A stretch of DNA of 7,216 nucleotides from Opitutia bacterium (GCA_947488485.1 CANKZO010000114.1:1-7216); one strand, 5' to 3'. Positions 1 through 6,218 are shown, counted from the first letter of the stretch. The notes: a model not told the origin generated them from the sequence alone. Numbers and translations: made by a program.

Positions 1-1
1 G

Positions 2-757
2 ACCCCTGTTTTGCTGCATCTTCCGCATGATTCGACCGTGATTCCGCCCGCAGACCGTGCGGATTACCTGATTTCGGCCACTGACCTTAGCCTGGAACAA
101 CTCCGGCTGACCGACTGGCATACGGCGACGCTTTACGCCGAAGGGGTGCCCGCCGATGAGATTGTGCGCGCGGAAGTCTCGCGCCTGGTGGTCGATGTCG
201 AGCGCTTTGCCGACGATCGGCAGGAGCGATGTTCCGCCTTCGGGATGGGGGCGACGTATGTGCAGACCTGTGACGGAAGGGCTTTGCGTTCACTCTCGCC
301 GGAGCGACGTGCGGAGTTGCTCGACCGCTATTACTGGCCGCACCACCGTCGGCTCGACGAAGCCGCGGCGGAGCGACTCGCCCGCTTCGGCCGTTGCGTG
401 ATCCTCGACGCGCATTCTTTCCCGACCGGACAGTTACCGACGCAGGTTGGTTTCTCGGCGCCGCTGGAAATCGGGATCGGCACGCAGCCAGGCCACACGT
501 CGCCCGAACTCCAGGCGTTGGCGGAGGCATTCTTCCGCGCGCAGGGCTTCGTCGTGGGTGTCGACATCCCGTTCAGCGGCGCGATTGTGCCGAACCGCTT
601 CTTCGGAAAGGAGCCGCGGGTGCAGTCGCTAATGATCGAAGTGCGCCGCGACCTTTACATGGATGAGTCCACCAGCGCACGGCACGAAGGCTTTGCCCGC
701 ATCCAGGCGGTGCTCAAGGAATTCCGCGCGGAGCTCACGCGCTTCGCGACTACTTGA
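2..757 (+). CDS. N-formylglutamate amidohydrolase family protein (5' end cut by window edge)
   Basis: Members of this family (PF05013) hydrolyse N-formyl-L-glutamate to formate and glutamate, the last step of one histidine-degradation route, in the cytoplasm; some relatives act on other N-acylated amino acids. The reading frame is open back to base 2, and the residues before the first possible start (TTG at 11) already read as the family's opening strand, TPVLLHLPHDSTVIP (usually like 'vPHSGt.iP'). A few to perhaps 20 codons are therefore missing to the left. Counting from the TTG, visible family motifs are PHDS (about residue 5), DWHT (35-38), SRLVVDVERF (57-66), YYWPHHRRLD (107-116), ILDAHSF (131-137), IPFSGAIVP (186-194) and the closing IEVRRDLYMDE (209-219). 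The His/Asp/Glu residues in these are the likely metal and substrate ligands. No other histidine-utilisation gene is visible, so the exact substrate is uncertain. Its stop overlaps the end of the opposite-strand gene by 8 bases. Confidence 0.9.
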   Translation, partial: TPVLLHLPHDSTVIPPADRADYLISATDLSLEQLRLTDWHTATLYAEGVPADEIVRAEVSRLVVDVERFADDRQERCSAFGMGATYVQTCDGRALRSLSPERRAELLDRYYWPHHRRLDEAAAERLARFGRCVILDAHSFPTGQLPTQVGFSAPLEIGIGTQPGHTSPELQALAEAFFRAQGFVVGVDIPFSGAIVPNRFFGKEPRVQSLMIEVRRDLYMDESTSARHEGFARIQAVLKEFRAELTRFATT

Positions 758-1280
758 CGCCGGCAGCGGCTTCGCGGGCGGATTTATCGACCTCTTCGCG
801 GAGCAGGCCGAGCGCTTCCTTCCACATCGCTTCCATCTGCGGCACGACCGCCGCCTTGGCTTCATCGTCCTGTGTCTTCCAGGCGGCTTCGGCCGCCTGC
901 CATTGGGCGATGAGTTCCTTGACGCGCGGCTGTGCGTTCCAGCGCTTGGCGGCGTCGTCGAAGACCGCTAAGTTCATCTGCTTCATCTCCTGCAATTCGC
1001 CGATGCCCGTGCGGACGATGCTTTCGCGGCGGGCGTTCGGGGGCCGTGCGTCGGCAGAGATGTCCTGTTTAGTGTCTACCGTAAGCCCTTGGATACTGCG
1101 TGGCGCGCTGGCGGCAGCACGAGAGCCAGTTGTACTCTTATTGGTGCCGCTCGCCGTGGGTCTGCGACCGGATGCTTTGTCTTCTGACGTGTCGGAGGCG
1201 AGCCAGGTGAACCCCGCCCACACCAACGCCAACAGCAATAAACCACTGAGTACGGGCCGACGGGCGAGAAAAGTGATCAT
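750..1280 (-). CDS. Small membrane-anchored protein of unknown function, helical C-terminal half
   Basis: I do not recognise this 176-residue protein. It begins with two arginines and a hydrophobic stretch (residues about 8-28, LSGLLLLALVWAGFTWL), a single N-terminal membrane anchor or uncleaved signal. A Ser/Thr/Ala/Gly/Arg-rich linker without obvious structure follows (30-65). Residues about 88-172 are charged, Ala/Glu/Lys/Gln-rich and probably alpha-helical, with repeated Trp (114, 127, 134, 153) at spacings that fit helix faces. The start ATG is the first reasonable one. It has no Shine-Dalgarno sequence, and the bases just before it are pyrimidine-rich. It lies 33 bases after the next gene upstream, with no promoter or terminator between them, so the two are likely co-transcribed. 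A 42-residue ungapped stretch (121-162) resembles the end of that neighbour's helical region, so the pair may be diverged paralogues. Membrane facing and function are inference; that it is a real gene is fairly safe from the anchor and tight packing. Confidence 0.72.
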   Translation of the reverse strand: MITFLARRPVLSGLLLLALVWAGFTWLASDTSEDKASGRRPTASGTNKSTTGSRAAASAPRSIQGLTVDTKQDISADARPPNARRESIVRTGIGELQEMKQMNLAVFDDAAKRWNAQPRVKELIAQWQAAEAAWKTQDDEAKAAVVPQMEAMWKEALGLLREEVDKSAREAAAGVK

Positions 1281-1313
1281 GAGGAGCGGACAGCCATCAG
1301 GCCGTCGTCGACC

Positions 1314-1955
1314 TTACTGGAAGACGATGGGAGCAGCCGGCGCTGGCGCCGGAGCGGGGGCGGGCGCGGTACCGTTGCCGGGATTTACGACACCGGCGCC
1401 GGTGATTGTGACGGTCGGGGTGGCGGTAGAAGGCGCCCCGGATCCGGCCTGCTTGAGCATGCCGAGGCCGCGGGAGCGAACCGTAGCGAGTTCGTCCATG
1501 ATGGATTGTTTCTGGTCGTCGGTCGCCGAGCGATATTGGGACTCGAGTTCGCGCATGCGTCCGTAGTTGGCCTTGAATTCTTCGTTCGCCATGGCCGCGC
1601 GGAAGGCGTCGCCGATCTTCTGGCGGTCGCCGCCGAACATGTCCTCGACGGCCTTGCGACCGTCGTCGCGCCAGGTGGCGAACTTCGCGTCGAGTTCGGC
1701 CACGGGCTTGGACTGCTTCGCGAGATCCTTTTCTTCGACCTCGGTGCCGACGTCGTCCTTGCGGCTGAGGTGCAGAGTTTTCGCGGTGCGGACCGTGCCT
1801 TTCTCCATGACGAGCTTGCTGACGGGGGAGCCGCTCTTCTTGGCCGTGCTCCGGACGACGGAGACGTCTTCTGGCTGCACCCACTGGTAGACGGCGTAGC
1901 TGACGCCGGCCAGGATGATGAGGCTGAAGATCGCGAAGAGGCGGTTCGAGTTCAT
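1314..1955 (-). CDS. Membrane-anchored helical protein with Pro-Ala tail, unknown function
   Basis: I do not recognise this 213-residue protein. Residues about 5-24 (RLFAIFSLIILAGVSYAVY) form one N-terminal membrane anchor. Residues 30-80 are polar and charged. Residues about 83-170 are rich in Glu, Arg, Lys, Gln, Met and Ala and look like two or three helices, possibly coiled. The C-terminus is low complexity: a Thr/Ser/Val/Gly segment (171-196), then a Pro-Ala repeat (TAPAPAPAPAPAAP, 197-209) and VFQ. Pro-Ala tails usually act as stiff spacers in the envelope, so a periplasmic placement is plausible. The ATG at 1955 follows a perfect TATAAT by about 15 bases and has no Shine-Dalgarno sequence. 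The next gene downstream starts 33 bases after this stop and shares the same anchor-linker-helix plan. It could belong to an uncharacterised family restricted to its phylum; no enzymatic motif is visible. Confidence 0.75.
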   Translation of the reverse strand: MNSNRLFAIFSLIILAGVSYAVYQWVQPEDVSVVRSTAKKSGSPVSKLVMEKGTVRTAKTLHLSRKDDVGTEVEEKDLAKQSKPVAELDAKFATWRDDGRKAVEDMFGGDRQKIGDAFRAAMANEEFKANYGRMRELESQYRSATDDQKQSIMDELATVRSRGLGMLKQAGSGAPSTATPTVTITGAGVVNPGNGTAPAPAPAPAPAAPIVFQ

Positions 1956-1970
1956 GGGGTCTTTGTATGA

Positions 1971-1976
1971 ATTATA
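1971..1976 (-). promoter_or_regulatory. Consensus -10 box (TATAAT) for the two small anchored-protein genes
   Basis: Read on the minus strand, bases 1976 to 1971 are TATAAT, a perfect sigma-70-type -10 hexamer in an AT-rich patch within GC-rich DNA. Transcription would begin near 1964, only about 9 bases before the ATG at 1955, giving a nearly leaderless message. No good -35 hexamer sits 16-18 bases upstream; that place is taken by an 8-bp dyad (1986-2008). This suggests an activator-dependent promoter or a repressor site, which is inference. Confidence 0.5.
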
Positions 1977-1985
1977 ACTCCGCGA

Positions 1986-2008
1986 CCAAGGCGAAGTTTC
2001 CGCCTTGG
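1986..2008 (-). repeat. Perfect 8-bp inverted repeat: operator-like dyad or transcript-end hairpin
   Basis: CCAAGGCG (1986-1993) and CGCCTTGG (2001-2008) are exact reverse complements separated by 7 bases. The dyad lies 12 bases past the stop of the SRPBCC membrane protein gene and just upstream of a TATAAT box serving the next gene. As RNA it could fold into a strong GC-rich stem at the end of the upstream transcript. No U-run follows directly on the minus strand, so it is not a standard intrinsic terminator. As DNA it would be centred about 33 bases before the predicted start site, where a -35 element should be. I cannot choose between an RNA hairpin and a protein-binding site. Confidence 0.5.
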
Positions 2009-2020
2009 GCTTGCCAGCGG

Positions 2021-3343
2021 CTATTTAGGGCTCTTCGGCCCCGCTTCCGCGCGGGTTTTGACGTGTTCGAGCACCCGGCGTTGGACCATGTGGACGATTT
2101 CCTCAGTCCAAAGGTTCCAGTAGGAGGCCGGGGCGATGTTCAGCAGGTAATGGCTTTCGCCGACCAGTCGGGTGCGGCCATCGGGCAAGGTGGTCAGCTT
2201 GAAGCCGCCTTCGAGGCTCGCGTAGGCGCTGTGCAGGTGATGGGCGTCGATCGTCTGGCCAAAGAAGCCCAGTTCGCGCATCGAAGGGGGCGTCGAGAGT
2301 ACCTTGAAGCGCAATTCCTGGCCGGGCTTCCAGACGGTGATGATTTCCGGCATATCGCCTGTGCTCAGCTTGCAAAGGCGCGCCGCGCCGACGCCCTGGC
2401 CGTCGGTGACTGTGCCCATCGGATGAGCGACCCCGAACTGGAAGAGCAGGTTCTCGGTCGGAGGCAGATTGCGGATGTCATGCAGCTCCGCCCAGACGCG
2501 TGCGGCGGGAGCGTTGATCACGACCTCGCTTGAAGTGGTGGCTTCCAGAGGTGCGGGCGGATTCCATCCTTCCACTGCGACCATGACGACGATGCTTAGC
2601 CAGGCGGCGGACTGCAGGGTGCCATCAGCGGCCTTGGTGCGCGCCAAGAAGTAACCTACGACCGCCCCGACGAAGGCCAGGGCCGCGCCGATGGGCGCCG
2701 CCATGACGACGCAGATGATGCCTTCCATGGCCATCGCGCAAAGGATGAGGATGATCGTGCCGATGAGGGTCATCGACGCGGCGATGGCCTGGCCGAAGCT
2801 GCCGCCCGCACGGCGGAGGATCACGCCGCTGCTCACGCCGGTGGCGAAAGGCAGGCCGGCGAAGATCGCCAGTCCGAAGTAGCCGCCAGCCTGCTTCAAT
2901 CCCAACGGAAACTTCCCGAGTTCGATCAGATGCTGGCATCCCCAGGTCAGCGCCCAGCAGGCGAAGGCTCCGAGGATGAAGGGCACGACGAGGCGTCCGG
3001 CGACGGCCATCGGCGCCGCCGAATTCTTTTCCTGTTCATCGCCAGACGCGGCGAGCCAGAACGCCAAGCCCGCGCCAAGGAAGGGAACATGGATGAGCAC
3101 AGCGAGCACCGGAGGCAGGCTCCAGCCGAGTGCCGCGGCGCGGCGGGCGGCGACGTAAGAGGCGAGTAAGGCGAAGCCTCCGGCGAGACCCAGAAGTAAA
3201 ACGAAGGGCAAAATCTGATTCGTCACCAGCGCGGTGCCATTCGGGTTCAGCGGCAACACCCGGAAGATGAGCACCGCGTGGGCGAAGGCCCAGGTCGGGA
3301 GCATCAGGAGGAGGGTCTGGAGTCGGCTAGGTTTCGAGAACAT
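2021..3343 (-). CDS. Multi-spanning membrane protein with C-terminal SRPBCC (START-like) domain
   Basis: This 440-residue protein has two parts. Residues 1-262 are strongly hydrophobic, with about seven or eight predicted membrane spans (roughly 10-31, 43-65, 77-99, 116-138, 153-175, 186-208, 210-234 and 246-261). Residues about 268-430 read as a soluble SRPBCC-superfamily domain: SSEVVINAPAARVWAELHDI opening strand and helix, WKPGQELRFKV central strand, a GGFKLTTLPDGRTRLVGESHY strand pair, and a long C-terminal helix WTEEIVHMVQRRVLEHVKTR that usually lids a hydrophobic pocket. SRPBCC domains bind hydrophobic ligands such as lipids, sterols or polyketides, or act as cyclases, so a role with a membrane lipid or apolar ligand is plausible, but the ligand is unknown. 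The ATG at 3343 is preceded by pyrimidine-rich bases and no Shine-Dalgarno sequence. It follows the YugP-like gene after 133 bases, so it may be read through or have its own promoter. A simple hypothetical call would also be defensible for the membrane half. Confidence 0.87.
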   Translation of the reverse strand: MFSKPSRLQTLLLMLPTWAFAHAVLIFRVLPLNPNGTALVTNQILPFVLLLGLAGGFALLASYVAARRAAALGWSLPPVLAVLIHVPFLGAGLAFWLAASGDEQEKNSAAPMAVAGRLVVPFILGAFACWALTWGCQHLIELGKFPLGLKQAGGYFGLAIFAGLPFATGVSSGVILRRAGGSFGQAIAASMTLIGTIILILCAMAMEGIICVVMAAPIGAALAFVGAVVGYFLARTKAADGTLQSAAWLSIVVMVAVEGWNPPAPLEATTSSEVVINAPAARVWAELHDIRNLPPTENLLFQFGVAHPMGTVTDGQGVGAARLCKLSTGDMPEIITVWKPGQELRFKVLSTPPSMRELGFFGQTIDAHHLHSAYASLEGGFKLTTLPDGRTRLVGESHYLLNIAPASYWNLWTEEIVHMVQRRVLEHVKTRAEAGPKSPK

Positions 3344-3353
3344 GGGTTCGAAG

Positions 3354-3374
3354 AGACCGTCGTTGGCCCGGTCT
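3354..3374 (-). repeat. 6-bp inverted repeat just upstream of the SRPBCC membrane protein gene
   Basis: AGACCG (3354-3359) and CGGTCT (3369-3374) are exact reverse complements with a 9-base spacer, ending 10 bases before the ATG of the gene read leftwards. It could be a small leader hairpin or an operator half-site pair. Six paired bases in a 133-base gap can occur by chance, so this is a weak call. Confidence 0.25.
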
Positions 3375-3392
3375 TATTAGGATATGAATACT
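3371..3392 (-). promoter_or_regulatory. AT-rich patch, possible promoter for the SRPBCC membrane protein gene
   Basis: The 133-base gap 3344-3476 is mostly GC-rich, but on the minus strand this segment reads CAGTATTCATATCCTAATAA, with -10-like hexamers (TATTCA, TAATAA). It lies about 30-50 bases ahead of the ATG at 3343. No convincing -35 box is placed correctly, so this is only a candidate. The rest of the gap shows no gene and no clear terminator. Confidence 0.25.
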
Positions 3393-3476
3393 GTCCTGGC
3401 CTTGGTCGGTCGGAAGGAAGAATTTCCCAGCCAGAGCGACATTAGGCCCACCGTAGGGCTCCGGTAGCCGTCCTGC

Positions 3477-4187
3477 TCAGGAAAACAGCAGCCTTAGCCA
3501 CGTTTTCGAGTAGGGCAGGGCCATATGGTCCAGCCTTGCGGCCAGGAACGCGGCGTCGACCTCTTCGTCGGGGTGCCCGTCGAGCAGCTTGGCGCCGTCC
3601 AATTCGCGCCGTCCGCGTCGCGCGGCGTCCTGGACGTGCGTATGCTTGAGGAGGTGCACGATGGCGATGGCGCCTGCGACAAGGGCGAAGCCGATCAAGG
3701 CCCATGGACGGCCTTTGCTGACGATGACGGTGAGGGGCAGGAGAATCGGCCACGCGTTGCCCCAGAAGATCATGAACGAATCCCAGGAGGCGAGCCCGCC
3801 GAGTTTGCGGTCGCGGTGCTGCAAGGCGTGGCCGGCGAGGCGGGCCGCGCGCGCGACGTCGAAGAGCCGCTTGCCGGAGTAGACACGGCTGGAGAGTTTG
3901 ATCGCGGGTTCGAAGGCGGAATAGAAATCGGTAATCGCGATGTCGCTCTCGTCGACGTCGACCTGCGGGACTTCGCCGCGCAGGAGCACGATGCGGGCGG
4001 CTTGCGCGCCCGTCACGCCGCGGACCAGGAGGATCCGGCCGTACTTCTTTTCCAGGCTACGCACGCGTCGCCAAGCCAACCAAGGCAGGCCCAAGGCGAA
4101 GATGCCGGCCAAGCAGAAAAGCAGGAGGAGCTTGAATTCCGGGTTCATGGCTTGGTCAGACCGTGCCCATTTGCGGGTTCCCATCAA
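3477..4187 (-). CDS. YugP-like membrane protein with degenerate zinc-protease motif
   Basis: The protein resembles the YugP family (PF04298, putative membrane-bound neutral zinc metallopeptidases). Residue numbers count from a TTG at 4187; ATGs at 4184 and 4148 are alternatives, and 4148 gives MNPEFKLLLLF, the opening most like the family. Visible features in order: a membrane span (18-38), a basic segment, VRGVTGAQAARIVL (55-68; family 'sGlTGaevAr.iL'), ITDFYSAFEPAIKLSSRVYSG (85-105; family 'LtDhYdp....lrLS..Vy.g'), then VARAARLAGHALQH (111-124), two more spans (about 138-156 and 162-181), and RRELDGAKLLDG (193-204), which lines up with the family's 'vEfdAsrrA..lL'. In active members the helix reads HEAGHAxQH. 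Here the first His is Arg116 and the catalytic Glu is Leu117, while His120 and His124 remain. It should therefore be unable to act as a standard HExxH protease. It is the first gene of the leftward block and diverges from hemF. Its in vivo role is unknown. Confidence 0.8.
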   Translation of the reverse strand: MMGTRKWARSDQAMNPEFKLLLLFCLAGIFALGLPWLAWRRVRSLEKKYGRILLVRGVTGAQAARIVLLRGEVPQVDVDESDIAITDFYSAFEPAIKLSSRVYSGKRLFDVARAARLAGHALQHRDRKLGGLASWDSFMIFWGNAWPILLPLTVIVSKGRPWALIGFALVAGAIAIVHLLKHTHVQDAARRGRRELDGAKLLDGHPDEEVDAAFLAARLDHMALPYSKTWLRLLFS

Positions 4188-4258
4188 GGTCTACCTAGTA
4201 GTTCCCGCATAAGGGGGATAAGCGGACGTGGATTCGTCTCCGGGCGGCCGAGGCTTCG

Positions 4259-4287
4259 TTGACCCGCCCCGCGGGCTCGGATTGAAT
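4259..4287 (+). promoter_or_regulatory. Probable sigma-70-type promoter of the hemFEH operon
   Basis: TTGACC (4259-4264) matches the -35 consensus in five of six bases. After exactly 17 bases comes TTGAAT (4282-4287), four of six to TATAAT, in the only AT-rich stretch of the divergent gap. Transcription would start near 4294, some 3 bases before the hemF ATG at 4297, so the message would have almost no leader, in keeping with the absence of a Shine-Dalgarno sequence. The remainder of the gap (4188-4258) must hold the divergent promoter of the YugP-like gene, but I see no clear match to one. Confidence 0.5.
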
Positions 4288-4296
4288 ATCCGCACC

Positions 4297-5187
4297 ATGA
4301 ACCCCGATCTCGTCAGAAACTACCTGACCGGCCTGCAGGATCGCCTCTGCGCGATCCTCGAGGAAGTGGATGGCAAGGCCAGGTTCATCACCGATGAGTG
4401 GAAGCGCGCCGAGGGCGGTGGCGGCCGTACCCGCGTCATCGCCGGTGGCACCGTGATCGAAAAGGGCGGGGTGGCCTTCTCGGACGTCCGCGGCCACGCG
4501 CTGCCTCCGTCCGCCACGATCGCCCGCCCGGATCTCGCCGGCAAGGGCTTCCGCGCGATGGGCGTCTCGGTCGTCCAGCATCCGCTCAATCCCTATTGCC
4601 CGACGTCGCACATGAATGTGCGCTTCTTCTGCACCGATGGCCCTGATCCGGTCTGGTGGTTCGGCGGTGGCTTCGACCTGACGCCTTATTACGGCTTCGA
4701 TGAAGACGCGGTCTCCTGGCACCGTGCCGCGGAGAAAGCTACGGGCGCCCATTTTCCGAAATTCAAGACCTGGTGCGACGACTACTTCTTGCTGAAGCAC
4801 CGTCAGGAACAACGCGGCGTAGGCGGCGTGTTCTTCGACGACTTTACCGAGGGCGGTTTCGAATCGGCCTTCGCGATGATGCAGAAGGTCGGCGATGCCT
4901 TTGGTCCGGCCTATGCTGAGATCCTGCGCCGCCGTAAGGACACCCCCTATGGCGAGCGCGAGCGTAACTGGCAGGAAGTCCGCCGCGGGCGTTACGTCGA
5001 ATTCAACCTCGTCTTCGACCGTGGGACGATCTTTGGGCTCCAGTCCGGCGGCCGGACCGAGTCCATCCTGATGTCCCTCCCGCCCCGCGTGCAGTGGCAC
5101 TATGGCCACCAGCCCGCCGCCGGCACCCCGGAAGAACGTCTGCTCTCGCATTATCTAAAACCGCAGGATTGGCTGAAGGGGTCCTGA
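4297..5187 (+). CDS. hemF: Oxygen-dependent coproporphyrinogen III oxidase HemF
   Basis: HemF is a cytoplasmic homodimer that uses O2 to decarboxylate the two propionates on rings A and B of coproporphyrinogen III to vinyl groups, giving protoporphyrinogen IX. The 296-residue product is full length (E. coli 299) and matches the family from end to end: [21 protein letters not shown] (41-62), the signature [23 protein letters not shown] (89-111), [21 protein letters not shown] (117-137), [19 protein letters not shown] (159-177), [20 protein letters not shown] (219-238) and the C-terminal [15 protein letters not shown] (246-260). The four conserved histidines thought to matter for substrate or metal binding are present (His95, 105, 142, 168). 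The ATG at 4297 was chosen because the family alignment begins there; an in-frame GTG at 4228 would add 23 residues unlike HemF and start upstream of the likely promoter. It leads the hem operon and overlaps hemE by one base. Confidence 0.98.
   Translation: MNPDLVRNYLTGLQDRLCAILEEVDGKARFITDEWKRAEGGGGRTRVIAGGTVIEKGGVAFSDVRGHALPPSATIARPDLAGKGFRAMGVSVVQHPLNPYCPTSHMNVRFFCTDGPDPVWWFGGGFDLTPYYGFDEDAVSWHRAAEKATGAHFPKFKTWCDDYFLLKHRQEQRGVGGVFFDDFTEGGFESAFAMMQKVGDAFGPAYAEILRRRKDTPYGERERNWQEVRRGRYVEFNLVFDRGTIFGLQSGGRTESILMSLPPRVQWHYGHQPAAGTPEERLLSHYLKPQDWLKGS
5176..5181 (+). promoter_or_regulatory. Shine-Dalgarno-like AAGGGG before hemE
   Basis: AAGGGG lies 5 bases before the hemE ATG at 5187, inside the last codons of hemF. 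It is the only start in the window with a purine-rich ribosome-binding-like sequence at proper spacing. With the one-base stop/start overlap TGATG (5185-5189) it points to translational coupling of hemE to hemF. Since it also encodes the Lys-Gly near the HemF end, it may be coincidence. Confidence 0.45.
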
Positions 5188-6218
5188 TGAACTCCCGCGA
5201 CCGCTTTCTCGCCGCCCTCCGCCGACAGCCCCATGACCGGGCTCCGGTCTGGATCATGCGCCAGGCCGGTCGTTACCTGCCCGAATACCGCGCCCTCAAG
5301 GCGAAGTCGGATTTCGTCACGATGGTTCGCACGCCTGAACTCGCGGTCGAGGTCACGCTGCAGCCGCTCCGCCGTTTTCCGCAGCTCGACGCGGCCATTC
5401 TATTCTCAGACATCCTGGTGATCCCCGAGGCCCTGGGCGTCGGTTACCGTTTCCGCGATGAAGGCGGTATCGCTATGGAGCGCGCGCTGACTTCCCCGGC
5501 CGACGTCGCCACGCTGAAACTCGAAGGCGCCGCTGACCGTCTGCAATACGTCTACGACGCCCTCGCCATCCTGCGCAAAGAACTCGGCCTGAATAAGACC
5601 CTGCTCGGTTTCGCTGGTTCGCCTTGGACGCTCGCCTGCTATCTCGTCGAGGGTGGCGGTTCCGAAGACTTCCCGAAGACCAAGGCGCTGATCAAGGCCG
5701 ACCCGAAGATGATGCACCGCATCCTCGAGATACTGACCGACGCCGTCGCGCAATACCTCACCCGCCAGTTCGCCGCCGGCGCCGACGCGATCCAGATTTT
5801 TGACAGCTGGGCCGGTGCGCTCACCGGTGCCGACTACGAGGAGTTCTCGCTGCGCTATATCCGTGCGGTACTCGAACGCCTCCCCGCCGGCGCTCCCGTC
5901 ATCCTTTACGCCAAGGGCAAGTCTCCGCAGGCCGCCGCGCTCGCCCAGACCGGCGTGCCGTGTCTCGGCGTCGACTGGACCATGCCCCTTTCGCAGGTCC
6001 GCCAGCTGGCCGGTCGCCCGATCTGTCTGCAGGGTAACCTCGACCCCGAGTTTATGACCGGCGAGCCCGCCGCCGCGGCTGCCGCGACTAAGGCCGTGCT
6101 GGCCGATAACGCCGGCGACCTTGGTCATATCTTCAACCTCGGGCACGGTATCACGCCGCAGGCCCGGATTGAGACCTTCCAGGCCGTCGTCGACGCCGTG
6201 GTTGCCTCTGGCGTTTGA
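5187..6218 (+). CDS. hemE: Uroporphyrinogen III decarboxylase HemE
   Basis: HemE removes four carboxyl groups from the acetate side chains of uroporphyrinogen III to give coproporphyrinogen III, the substrate of HemF; it works as a cytoplasmic (beta/alpha)8-barrel dimer without cofactor. The product has 343 residues (family about 345-360) and all main motifs: PVWIMRQAGRYLPEYR (20-35), LDAAILFSDILVIPEALG (67-84), GFAGSPWTLACYLVEGGGS (141-159), FDSWAGAL (205-212), CLGVDWTMPL (259-268), LQGNLDP (281-287) and FNLGHGITP (316-324). Key residues known from the human and bacterial enzymes are kept: Arg25, Arg29, Asp75 (the catalytic aspartate), Tyr152, Ser207 and His320. The start at 5187 fits the family; an in-frame ATG at 5094 would extend 31 residues back into hemF and is not credible. 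The ATG overlaps the hemF stop by one base, so the two are surely one transcript. hemH follows after 31 bases with no terminator. Confidence 0.98.
   Translation: MNSRDRFLAALRRQPHDRAPVWIMRQAGRYLPEYRALKAKSDFVTMVRTPELAVEVTLQPLRRFPQLDAAILFSDILVIPEALGVGYRFRDEGGIAMERALTSPADVATLKLEGAADRLQYVYDALAILRKELGLNKTLLGFAGSPWTLACYLVEGGGSEDFPKTKALIKADPKMMHRILEILTDAVAQYLTRQFAAGADAIQIFDSWAGALTGADYEEFSLRYIRAVLERLPAGAPVILYAKGKSPQAAALAQTGVPCLGVDWTMPLSQVRQLAGRPICLQGNLDPEFMTGEPAAAAAATKAVLADNAGDLGHIFNLGHGITPQARIETFQAVVDAVVASGV

Noticed and set aside
1337..1352. GC-rich hairpin CCGGCG-CTGG-CGCCGG
   Set aside because: It falls inside the Pro-Ala coding repeat and is explained by alternating Pro and Ala codons.
754..1566. 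270-codon plus-strand open frame across both small anchored-protein genes
   Set aside because: Its translation is Ser/Ala/Arg-rich without anchor or domain, whereas the minus-strand frames both begin with credible membrane anchors and pack as an operon.
3471..3482. Palindrome TCCTG-CT-CAGGA at the end of the YugP-like gene
   Set aside because: Five-base arms with a two-base loop cannot form a useful RNA hairpin, and no U-run follows, so not called as a terminator.
3525..4262. 245-codon plus-strand open frame opposite the YugP-like gene
   Set aside because: The minus-strand frame shows YugP-family motifs in order; the plus frame shows none and would run into the hemF promoter.
4228..4296. 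Upstream GTG start for hemF adding 23 residues
   Set aside because: The added residues do not resemble HemF and the GTG precedes the probable promoter; the ATG at 4297 matches the family start.
4195..5151. 318-codon open frame on the minus strand opposite hemF
   Set aside because: Lies wholly antisense to a certain hemF; its translation is Gly/Ala/Arg/Glu-rich with no family likeness. Long antisense frames are expected in GC-rich genes.
5094..5186. Upstream ATG start for hemE inside hemF
   Set aside because: It would add 31 unrelated residues; the ATG overlapping the hemF stop gives the usual family N-terminus.
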